Origin: SCUN01 sp046598935 | GTDB lineage: Bacteria > Acidobacteriota > Vicinamibacteria > Vicinamibacterales > SCN-69-37 | Assembly (NCBI GenBank): GCA_046598935.1 | Contig: JBKJHW010000040.1 | Coordinates: 1 to 56,678 of the forward strand | Direction: 5' to 3' | Length of the DNA stretch: 56,678 nt | Shown here: in pieces, positions 49,335-56,678 of the stretch | How the letters are laid out: each line of letters begins with the position of its first letter | Numbering within the stretch: position 1 is the stretch's first letter | Made by a program: the position numbers and the translations under genes | The notes under the pieces: generated by a model | What the model was told of the DNA's origin: nothing | The model's input: the letters and a program-made list of their open reading frames with translations, nothing else | Database searches by the model: none

Positions 49335-52012
49335 GATCAGTAACCGCGGGATTCATAATGTTCGGTGCGGTCGCAGCCGCCGATCACGGCGCGACCGATC
49401 AAGCGCAGTCAGCCGAAGATCCCGCTACCAGGGTTCGGGTTGAGCTCGCTGCGGCTCGAAGGCTGCCGGCATCGCTCGACAGAACGCTCACGCCGGTGAT
49501 CGATCGGCTGTGGGAGGGTTTCGATACGAAGCAGGCCATCGATCAGGTTGTTTTCATGGATCAGTACTGGCGTCTCCCCGGCAACGAGGGTTTCGACAAG
49601 TCGATCGACCGCGTGAAAGCGCGTCTCGTCTCGGCCGGATTCGTCGAGCTTCCGGCGCGGCCGTCGACGCCGATCACGAAGCCGTCGTTGTGGATCGAGG
49701 CGGCGTCGACGCCGAGCCCGGGCTGGGATCAGTCGCTGGCAACGCTCGCCATCGTCCGTGACGGGAAGCCCGAGCAGGTTGTGCTTTCGCGCGCGAAGGA
49801 GCGGCTCGCACTTTCAATCAATTCGTTTTCGACGGCGCCCGGCGGCGTCACGGCGCCGCTTGTCGACGTGGGCGTCGGTAACGCGGCCGCTCACTACGCA
49901 GGGAAGGACGTGAAGGGCGCGATTGTCATTGGCACGGCCGGCGCCGGCCAGCTCTTTGCGCAGGCCGTCGTCAATCGCGGCGCACTCGGCGTTGTTTCGA
50001 TGGCGCCGCCGGCGCCATACATTGATAAGAACCCGGACATTCTTCAGTGGGGCAGCATCCCGTACGACGAAGCGCGCAAAGCGTTTGCGTTTCGCGCGAC
50101 CGCGCGCGCGGCTGCTGCGCTCGCGGCCGCGGCTGCCGAGCCCAACGCTCGCGTGCGCGCAGAAGTGGCGACGTCGTTCGCGCAGAAGCCCGAGCGCACG
50201 CTTTCGGCGGAGATCCCCGGCGCGGTCGCGCCCAACGAGCGCATCGTCATCGCCGCCCATGTGCAGGAGCCCGGCGCGAACGACAACGCGAGCGGCACGG
50301 CGACCAATATGGAGCTTGCGCGCGCGCTCGTGACCGGCGTGAGCTCCGGCCGCATCCCTAAACCCGGCCGCACGCTGACGTTTCTGTGGGTTAACGAGAT
50401 CGCGGGCAGCCGCCGCTGGCTCACCGAACACCCGGCCGAAAAGCCGGGGGTCCGCTACATGTTCTCGATGGACATGACCGGAGAGGACATTGCCAAGACG
50501 GGCGGCCACTTCCTCGTCGAGCGCTGGCCCGATCCAGGCGCCGTGTGGGAGCGGCCGTGGGATCCGCACTCGGAGTGGGGCGCGGGCAGCGTCAAAGCGG
50601 AATCACTCAAAGGCGATCTGATCAACGATCTTCACCTCGCGATCTGCGAGCGCATTGCCGTGAAGAGCATGGCCGCGATCAAGCGCCCGTGGGAGATACG
50701 CAGCAATCCGTACGAGGGCGGCAGCGATCACACGGAGTTCGGCGCCGCAGGAATTCCGTCGCTCCTCGACTGGCACTTCACCGATCGCTTTTACCACACC
50801 AACCAGGACACCGCCGAGAAGACGAGCCCGGAAGAAATGCGCAACGTCGGCACGGCGGTCGCGGCGACGGCGTGGCTGATGGCAAGTGCCGATCCTGCGG
50901 CCGGTGTAAGCGTGGGTGAGCTGGTCAAGAAGGCAGGAGCGGCTCGCGTCGCCGTTGAAGAGCGCGAAGGCGCCAGGCTCGAGAACAGCGCCGCCGTTGT
51001 CGCCGCGTGGAAGAAGTGGTACGACGAAGCGGAGAAGAGCGTCGAGCGCCTCGTCGTGCGAAAAGCGGGCGGCCCCGCCCCGCCGGCGCAGCTGGGCCTG
51101 CTGTCGTTCGCGGGTCTCCCTGCACAGCCGAGCTGTGATCCAGCGACGATGGACCGGATTGCTACGACGCCGCTGAACGTGTTGTGGGCGATCGACGATC
51201 GGTTCTTCTGCAACTGCGCGGCCCATGCGCCGGAACACAAGGAGGCCCGCGAATCCGTCCTGATCAATTCGGCGGCGCCCACCAGCCCCGACTCGCACGT
51301 GCGCCTCGCGCTGGCGCGCGCCCTCGCGCATCTCGGCCAGTGGAGCCCCCTTCTTCCAAACCTGCTGAGAGATTCAGATGCACTCGTGCGCGCAGAGGCG
51401 GCGAACGCAATTGCGCAAGCCGATCTCGGCAAACTCAGCGTCGACCGGCTCAACATGCTGCGCTCGGCGCTGATCAGCAACACCTCGCTCCTGGCTCATG
51501 CGACGGTCACCGGACGAAACGCCCAGGCGGGAGGCTTGCGAAGCGTCGAGGTGCCCACGGGTGCGATCGGCGAACAAGACGCCGAAGTCGTGATGGAGCT
51601 GCTTGACGCGATTTTGCGTCTGCCTGATGCGGACGCGTCGACGGCGACATTTGTCGGCGCCTACGCCGAGATCACACGTCCGGTGCCGATGATTCTCGGG
51701 GCGATCAAAGGCCTCGAGTCCTGGACACGCAAGCATCGCGGCCAGCCTCTCGGGGATCAGCTTGTGTCACAGATTCGCGGTCTCGCAGCGCTCGGCCGCC
51801 AGGAACTCACGCGCCCCCCGAGCGCATTCGAGAACAGGCGCGACGAAGCAGACATGTTCGTCCGCTACGGCCGCATCCGCCGCCTCGCCATACAGACCCT
51901 GCAGAACCTTTCCGACAAGGAAACCGACACGATCATCGCCGCCGCCGGCGACGGCGATCTGCAGGTGCGCCGAAAACCAATGAGACCGCGACCGCGCTTT
52001 TCGAATCGCTGA
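49322..52012 (+). CDS. secreted M28-family peptidase with C-terminal HEAT-like region
   Basis: A signal-like N-terminus (LRSVTAGFIMFGAVAAADHG) precedes a cap and PA-like domain (AAHYAGKDVKGAIVIGTAGAG). The M28 catalytic domain at about residues 300-540 has zinc ligands in IAAHVQEPGANDNASG, the catalytic Glu in FLWVNEIAGS, FSMDMTGED, and YHTNQDTAEK with the last His ligand. From about residue 650 the sequence changes to helical HEAT-like repeats (VRLALARALAHLGQWSPLLPNLL, DALVRAEAANAIAQADLG). The frame then ends at 52012 in an arginine/proline-rich tail (VRRKPMRPRPRFSNR) that looks out of frame. The downstream frame carries on the HEAT pattern and then a cyclophilin, so this end is probably a frameshift. 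Confidence 0.85.
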   Translation: MRTLRSVTAGFIMFGAVAAADHGATDQAQSAEDPATRVRVELAAARRLPASLDRTLTPVIDRLWEGFDTKQAIDQVVFMDQYWRLPGNEGFDKSIDRVKARLVSAGFVELPARPSTPITKPSLWIEAASTPSPGWDQSLATLAIVRDGKPEQVVLSRAKERLALSINSFSTAPGGVTAPLVDVGVGNAAAHYAGKDVKGAIVIGTAGAGQLFAQAVVNRGALGVVSMAPPAPYIDKNPDILQWGSIPYDEARKAFAFRATARAAAALAAAAAEPNARVRAEVATSFAQKPERTLSAEIPGAVAPNERIVIAAHVQEPGANDNASGTATNMELARALVTGVSSGRIPKPGRTLTFLWVNEIAGSRRWLTEHPAEKPGVRYMFSMDMTGEDIAKTGGHFLVERWPDPGAVWERPWDPHSEWGAGSVKAESLKGDLINDLHLAICERIAVKSMAAIKRPWEIRSNPYEGGSDHTEFGAAGIPSLLDWHFTDRFYHTNQDTAEKTSPEEMRNVGTAVAATAWLMASADPAAGVSVGELVKKAGAARVAVEEREGARLENSAAVVAAWKKWYDEAEKSVERLVVRKAGGPAPPAQLGLLSFAGLPAQPSCDPATMDRIATTPLNVLWAIDDRFFCNCAAHAPEHKEARESVLINSAAPTSPDSHVRLALARALAHLGQWSPLLPNLLRDSDALVRAEAANAIAQADLGKLSVDRLNMLRSALISNTSLLAHATVTGRNAQAGGLRSVEVPTGAIGEQDAEVVMELLDAILRLPDADASTATFVGAYAEITRPVPMILGAIKGLESWTRKHRGQPLGDQLVSQIRGLAALGRQELTRPPSAFENRRDEADMFVRYGRIRRLAIQTLQNLSDKETDTIIAAAGDGDLQVRRKPMRPRPRFSNR

Positions 52013-52098
52013 GGCGGCTCACCGACGAAGGCAAAGACACATCACGCGATTCGCGGATCGCGATCTTCGAACGGCTCGATGAGCAGGAGCCCGTCGAC

Positions 52099-52677
52099 AT
52101 GCTCGGGCTCATTCAGTGGTATCTGCGCGACTTTGATGCCGACATCGCTAACGCGGCGTCGAAGCTTTTGTCCAAGCTCGTGCCGGGCGCGACGTTTCGG
52201 CCCGACCCGCAGCCGCGCCGACCCAAGCAAGCGACCCTCGAAGCCGTGCAGGCGTTGCCCAGGCGCGCCACACTTTTGATGGAAGACGGCTCGAAAATCG
52301 TGCTCGAGTTGCTCATTGATCAGGCGCCGATGGCAGTTGCGCGGTTCGTTCAGCTCGCACAAACGGGCTACTACGATGGTCTGACGTTCCACCGGATCGT
52401 CCCAAATTTCGTCATCCAAGGCGGCAGCCCGGACGCCAATGAATACTCCGGGGATGCACGGTTCATGCGTGACGAGCTGGGCCGGGTGCCCCATCTGCGG
52501 GGGTCGGTCGGGATCTCGACCCGGGGCAGGGATACCGGCGACGGCCAGATCTTCATTGATTTGTTGGACTTACCGCGATTGGACCACGACTACACGGTCT
52601 TCGCCGCCGTGACCAGCGGATTGGATGTGGTGGACCATATTCTTGAAGGAGCCGTCATTCGCAAGATCATCGTGTAA
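52099..52677 (+). CDS. cyclophilin-type peptidyl-prolyl isomerase (likely the frameshifted 3' part of the preceding gene)
   Basis: Residues about 60-192 form a cyclophilin: ALPRRATLLMEDGSKIVLELLIDQAPMAVARFVQLAQTGYYDGLTFHRIVPNFVIQGGSP contains the FHRIxPxFVIQGG core (only key words given), with GSVGISTRGRDTGDGQIFI and YTVFAAVTSG later. The first 40 residues (QWYLRDFDADIANAASKLLSKL) are HEAT-like and, in this frame, continue upstream without a stop to beyond 51970, matching where the previous frame loses sense. ATG 52099 is the first methionine but cuts the HEAT repeat, so the true product is probably made by joining both frames. It would assist proline isomerisation outside the cytoplasm. Confidence 0.75.
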   Translation: MLGLIQWYLRDFDADIANAASKLLSKLVPGATFRPDPQPRRPKQATLEAVQALPRRATLLMEDGSKIVLELLIDQAPMAVARFVQLAQTGYYDGLTFHRIVPNFVIQGGSPDANEYSGDARFMRDELGRVPHLRGSVGISTRGRDTGDGQIFIDLLDLPRLDHDYTVFAAVTSGLDVVDHILEGAVIRKIIV

Positions 52678-52755
52678 CAACGGATAGAAATCCTTCATAC
52701 TCCTTTTGCTCGCCGGTGGCCTTCGTCACCGTGGAGTGACCGACTGAGGGGGAGA

Positions 52756-55700
52756 ATGGTTCGAAAGCTGTTGTCTGTTGGCGTCCTTGCCGCCATGTTT
52801 GTGTTTGCCAGCGTCCCTGCCTTTGCACAGGGCAGTTCCACGTCCTCAATTTCGGGGACCGTCGTCGACTCAACCGGAGCGGCCATTCCGGGCGCGTCGA
52901 TTGAAGCCAAGAATGTCGCGACCGGCACCGTGTTCACCGCGGTTAGCTCGGGTCAGGGCAGCTTCCAGATCCCGGCCGTTCCGACCGGCAGCTACACCGT
53001 CACCGTCAAGCTCGATGGTTTCAAGCAAGTCGTCATGCCCGGCGTCACCGTCACCGTCGGCCAGCCGGCCTCGGTCACTGCGAAGCTTGAAGTCGGCGGC
53101 GTCACGGAGACCGTGACCGTTGAAGGTGCGGCGGCAGTCGTCCAGACGCAGCAGACCGCTGTGACGTCGACGATCAACACCAAACAGATCATGAGCCTTC
53201 CGCTCACGAGCCGGAACCCGATCGACTTCCTGACGTTCCTGCCGGGCGTGAACGTGGCCGGCACCAACCGCCAGGCGAACGTCAACGGCCTTCCGGGCTC
53301 AAACGTCAACATCACGCTCGATGGCGTGAACATCCAGGACAACACCCTGAAAACCGGTGACGGCTTCTTCACGATCGTGCAGCCGCGTCTCGACGCGATC
53401 GAAGAAGTTTCCATCACCGGCGCAGCGGCCGGCGCGACTGACGGCCAGGGCGCGATCACGATCAAGTTCGTGACCAAGTCCGGCACGAACACCTACGCGG
53501 GCAGCGGCTACAACTACTTCCGCAGCGACAAGCTCAATGAGAACACCTGGTTCAACAAGCGCGACGCCGTCAGCATTGCCAAGCTCAAGCAGAACCAGAC
53601 GGGCGGCACGGTCGGCGGCCCGATTTCGATCCCGGGCCTTTTCAGCGGCCGCAACAAGGCGTTCTTCTTCACGAACATCGAGAACTTCAACCAGCCGTCG
53701 CAGCTCACGCGCACGCGCACGATCCTGAACCCCGCGGCTCAGGCCGGCACGTACCGCTACACGACGGCTACGGGGGTTCGTGAGGTGAACCTGCTCGCGC
53801 TCGCGGCCGCCAACGGTCAGCTCAATACCATCGACCCGACGATCGCCAAACTGCTCGGAGAGATCCGCACGGCGGCGACGTCCACGGGCTCGATCACCGA
53901 TCAGACCGATCCGCTCTACCAGAACTTCAACTACAACGTGGACCAGGTCTCGAACCACTGGTTTCCGACGTTCAAGATCGACTGGAGTTTCGGCGCGAAC
54001 CACAAACTGTCAACGGTGTATAACCACGACCTCTTCAATACGAAGCCGGACGGCGCGACCAACGGATTTGAATCGACGTTCCCGGGCTTCCCGAACTTCG
54101 GCTCGCAGACCTCGCAGCGCCGGGCACTGTCCGCCAAAGTGCGTTCGACGATTGGCCGCGGCATCGTCAACGAGTTCACATTCGGGTTCCAGAGCTCACC
54201 AGTGCTCTTCTTCCCCGAGCAGGAAACGGCCGCCAACTGGAACGGCCCAGTGGCCAACCAGAAGGGTTTCCAGCTGAACATCAACGGAGCCGGCATCACG
54301 AACGCGGGCCCGCCGCCGAACGCGCAGAGCCGCAACGTGAACACGTTCATCTATGCGAACACGGTGAACCTGCAGAAGGGCTCGCACTCGATCGCGGTCG
54401 GCTTCGAAGTGTCGGACTTCAACCTCTGGTTGAAGAACATCACGGCGGTGCCGTCGATCACCTTTGGTATGCAGAACGCGGACACAGCGCGTACGATGTT
54501 CACGGCGGCGAACTTCGCCGGCGCCTCGGCGGCCAACCTCACCAGCGCACAGAACCTGTACTCGGTGCTGACGGGTCGCATCACGCAGATCACGGGCAAC
54601 GCCCGTATCGACGAGGCGAGCGCCCAGTACGTGTATCAGGGCGCGGCGACACAGCGCGGCCACATGATCCAGGGCGACCTGTTCGTGCAGGACGCCTGGA
54701 GAATCCGTCCGAACGTGACGATCAACTACGGCGTGCGTTACGCGCTGCAGGGACCGTTCACCGCGTCGAACAGCCTCTATTCGTTCGCGACGGCGACCGA
54801 AGCGTTCGGCCGTTCGGGCTTGTCGTCGACGTGCGAGGCGAACGAGCCGACAGCCGCGGCCTGCAACATCTTCAAACCCGGCGCGTTGCCGGGGACGACG
54901 CCGACGTTCCAGAAGCTCGAAAAGGGCACGAAGGCGTACGCGACCGACTACAACAACTTCGCGCCGAGCATCGGCGTGAACTGGACGCCGACAAGCGACA
55001 ACGCGTTCCTCAGCCGCCTCATGGGCGAGCCGGGCTCGTTCTCGATCCGCGGCGGCTGGACGCGCGCCTTCAGCCGCAATGGCCTCAACGACTTCTCGTC
55101 GGTCTATAACGCCAACCCGGGCATCCGGATCACGGCGAACCGCAGCGAAGGCCTGGGCAACCTCGGGGCTGTGCCGCTCCTTCTGAGAAATGACAGCCAG
55201 CTCGGTGCAGCCAGCTTCCCGGCCACGCCGGTGTACCCAATGTCAGGCGTCATCACGGACTCGATCAACGTGTTCGCGCCGGACCTGAAAGTGCCGTACG
55301 CCGACACCTACACGGTCGGCTTCCAGCGCGGCATTTCGAAGAACATGGCGGTTGAAGTCCGTTATGTCGGCACGCGCAGCCGCGACACGATCTTTAACTA
55401 CAACCTGAACGGCGAACAGAACATCATCGAGAACGGGTTCCTGAACGAGTTCAAGCTGGCGCAAGCGAACCTGCAGGCGAACATCGCTGCCGGCCGCGGC
55501 GGCACGTTCAAGTACTTCGGCGCGGGCACCGGAACATCGCCGCTGCCGATCTACCAGGCGTACTTCAGCGGCACCACGGCGGCTAATGCCGGCAACGCGG
55601 CGCTGTATACGTCGGCTAACTACGCGAACAACACGTTCCTGAACCGCCTGGCAAAGTTCAACCCGTGTCCGTTCTGCGCCGCGGGCGATCTGGGGGGCTC

Positions 55701-56625
55701 GGCCTCGACACTTCGCGGCAACGCGCTGACTGCTGGCCTTCCGGCGAACTTCTTCTTCACGAACCCGGACTACCTCGGCGGCGCGAACATCACCGGCAAC
55801 GGCGGGTTCACGCGCTTCAACTCCATCCAGGCTGAGGTCCGTCGGCGTCTGTCGAACGGGCTTCAGTTCAACGCGAACTACGCGTATGGCGTAGGGTATA
55901 ACTCAGCGCGCTACTCGTTCCGTGTCGATCGCAAGTCCGTTCGGCGTTCGGGTCCCACCGGCGACGTGCCGCACGCCCTCAAGGCGAGCGTCGTGTTCGA
56001 TTTGCCGTTCGGCAAGGGCCGCCGCTTCCTCGGCAACGCCGGCGAGATCCTCGACCGGATCGTCGGCGGCTGGTCGATCAACACGAACACGCGTATCCAG
56101 AGCGGGCGCCTGCTCGACCTGGGCAACGTGCGCATGGTCGGATTCGATGCCGAAGAGTTGCGGGGCATGTTCAAGCTTCGTAAGGATTCAAGCAGCGGCA
56201 CCGAGCGTATCTACATGCTGCCGGCCGACCTGATCAACGAATCGATCAAGGCCTTCAGCATCAGCGCGACGTCGGCGAGCGGTTACGGTTCGCTCGGCGC
56301 CCCGACCGGCAAGTACTTCGCGCCGGCCAGCGGCCCGGACTGCATCGAGTCAATCGCGATCGGCTACGGCGACTGCGGCACCCGCACACTGATCGTGCAG
56401 GGCCCGGTCCTCAAGGAAACGGACCTCTCCATCGTCAAAACGGTCAAGCTCTTCGGCCGTGTGCGCGGCGAGTTCCACGTCGAGGCGCTGAACGTGTTCA
56501 ATAACATCAACTTCGTTCCGGTCGGCGGCGCGGGAAGCACGCAGCTCACGGGCTACGAAGTCGGCGCGCTCACGGGCATCAACGCGGCTCGGGTTGTTCA
56601 GTTGGTTTCGCGCATCACCTGGTAG
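52756..56625 (+). CDS. TonB-dependent receptor with N-terminal Cna-B/carboxypeptidase-regulatory domain (Oar-like)
   Basis: The 1289-residue outer-membrane protein has a signal peptide (KLLSVGVLAAMFVFASVPAFA), then a Cna-B-type beta-sandwich at about residues 28-115 (SISGTVVDSTGAAIPGA, GSFQIPAVPTGSYTVTVKLDGFK). A plug domain follows to about 240 (ALPVTSRNP-type segment as SLPLTSRNPIDFLTFLPGV, VNGLPGSNVNITLDGVNIQDN). A long beta-barrel completes it and ends LVSRITW. It is the large Oar-like class abundant in Acidobacteriota and used for oligomer uptake or, in some bacteria, export. The final aromatic residue fits BAM insertion. ATG 52756 follows GAGGGGGAG. Confidence 0.95.
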   Translation: MVRKLLSVGVLAAMFVFASVPAFAQGSSTSSISGTVVDSTGAAIPGASIEAKNVATGTVFTAVSSGQGSFQIPAVPTGSYTVTVKLDGFKQVVMPGVTVTVGQPASVTAKLEVGGVTETVTVEGAAAVVQTQQTAVTSTINTKQIMSLPLTSRNPIDFLTFLPGVNVAGTNRQANVNGLPGSNVNITLDGVNIQDNTLKTGDGFFTIVQPRLDAIEEVSITGAAAGATDGQGAITIKFVTKSGTNTYAGSGYNYFRSDKLNENTWFNKRDAVSIAKLKQNQTGGTVGGPISIPGLFSGRNKAFFFTNIENFNQPSQLTRTRTILNPAAQAGTYRYTTATGVREVNLLALAAANGQLNTIDPTIAKLLGEIRTAATSTGSITDQTDPLYQNFNYNVDQVSNHWFPTFKIDWSFGANHKLSTVYNHDLFNTKPDGATNGFESTFPGFPNFGSQTSQRRALSAKVRSTIGRGIVNEFTFGFQSSPVLFFPEQETAANWNGPVANQKGFQLNINGAGITNAGPPPNAQSRNVNTFIYANTVNLQKGSHSIAVGFEVSDFNLWLKNITAVPSITFGMQNADTARTMFTAANFAGASAANLTSAQNLYSVLTGRITQITGNARIDEASAQYVYQGAATQRGHMIQGDLFVQDAWRIRPNVTINYGVRYALQGPFTASNSLYSFATATEAFGRSGLSSTCEANEPTAAACNIFKPGALPGTTPTFQKLEKGTKAYATDYNNFAPSIGVNWTPTSDNAFLSRLMGEPGSFSIRGGWTRAFSRNGLNDFSSVYNANPGIRITANRSEGLGNLGAVPLLLRNDSQLGAASFPATPVYPMSGVITDSINVFAPDLKVPYADTYTVGFQRGISKNMAVEVRYVGTRSRDTIFNYNLNGEQNIIENGFLNEFKLAQANLQANIAAGRGGTFKYFGAGTGTSPLPIYQAYFSGTTAANAGNAALYTSANYANNTFLNRLAKFNPCPFCAAGDLGGSASTLRGNALTAGLPANFFFTNPDYLGGANITGNGGFTRFNSIQAEVRRRLSNGLQFNANYAYGVGYNSARYSFRVDRKSVRRSGPTGDVPHALKASVVFDLPFGKGRRFLGNAGEILDRIVGGWSINTNTRIQSGRLLDLGNVRMVGFDAEELRGMFKLRKDSSSGTERIYMLPADLINESIKAFSISATSASGYGSLGAPTGKYFAPASGPDCIESIAIGYGDCGTRTLIVQGPVLKETDLSIVKTVKLFGRVRGEFHVEALNVFNNINFVPVGGAGSTQLTGYEVGALTGINAARVVQLVSRITW

Positions 56626-56629
56626 GTTC

Positions 56630-56678
56630 AGGGTCCAGGGTCCGGTCCAGAGTCCAGGGTCGGTCCTTGGTCCAAAGT
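56630..56678. repeat. GGTCCAGGGTCC-type degenerate repeat at the right edge
   Basis: After the receptor stop the sequence is a run of GGTCC/GGGTCC words (GGTCCAGAGTCCAGGGTC and similar) to the end of the window. It is built on the same word plan as the GTTCC repeats at 5953 and 27541 but differs in sequence. Its full extent is cut off. Confidence 0.6.

Overview
The window is GC-rich with dense bacterial coding on both strands, many 1-4 bp stop/start overlaps and short intergenic repeats. A Cna-B/TonB-dependent outer-membrane receptor of about 1290 residues, outer-membrane-type beta-barrels, sigma-54 and SpoIIE-type signalling, secreted M1/M28/M49-type peptidases and a plant-type glutaminyl cyclase suggest a diderm from the Acidobacteriota, perhaps Vicinamibacteria. 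That placement is inference from gene content; there is no rRNA in the window.

Layout. 1-7.1 kb: end of a Wzt-like polysaccharide-export ATPase, heptose-phosphate nucleotidyltransferase, mfd, a periplasmic parvulin coupled to a NusG paralogue, and dusB. 7.0-12.8 kb: an AT-rich Dabb gene overlapping dusB tail to tail, a hexapeptide-repeat basic protein, then a regulatory cluster (sigma-54 activator, excisionase-type HTH protein, stand-alone DHp-like mini protein, FliA-like sigma factor, hybrid histidine kinase). 12.9-19.8 kb: housekeeping and signalling genes (dienoyl-CoA reductase-like SDR, YhaM, EamA transporter, fabZ, GAF-GAF-PP2C, membrane GAF protein, frameshifted NYN gene).

19.8-25.8 kb holds the most unusual locus, a four-gene minus-strand unit: a type III-like restriction subunit (helicase plus PD-(D/E)XK nuclease) whose C-terminus is fused in frame to a MntA-type nucleotidyltransferase; a HepT toxin gene overlapping it by 11 bp; a type III-like Mod methyltransferase overlapping hepT by 8 bp; and a YecA/SEC-C protein 1 bp further on. 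A restriction-modification system and a HEPN/MNT toxin-antitoxin pair are therefore physically merged. I infer a guard design in which loss of the restriction subunit also removes the antitoxin.

25.8-39.5 kb, nearly all minus strand: dsbD, a solitary nuoG, an M1 peptidase, a SpoIIE phosphatase coupled to a kbl-like gene, a multi-pass membrane protein, a GT2 glycosyltransferase, an AI-2E-family permease and an aminotransferase. 39.5-56.7 kb: beta-barrel protein, DoxX, SDR, aminotransferase, an in-frame nitroreductase-glutaminyl cyclase fusion, MTHFR-like protein, PLP deaminase family protein, beta-CASP hydrolase, M49 peptidase, an M28 peptidase running into HEAT-like and cyclophilin sequence across an apparent frameshift, and the TonB-dependent receptor. 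I saw no tRNA, rRNA, CRISPR array or insertion sequence, and no gene-free stretch longer than 300 bp.
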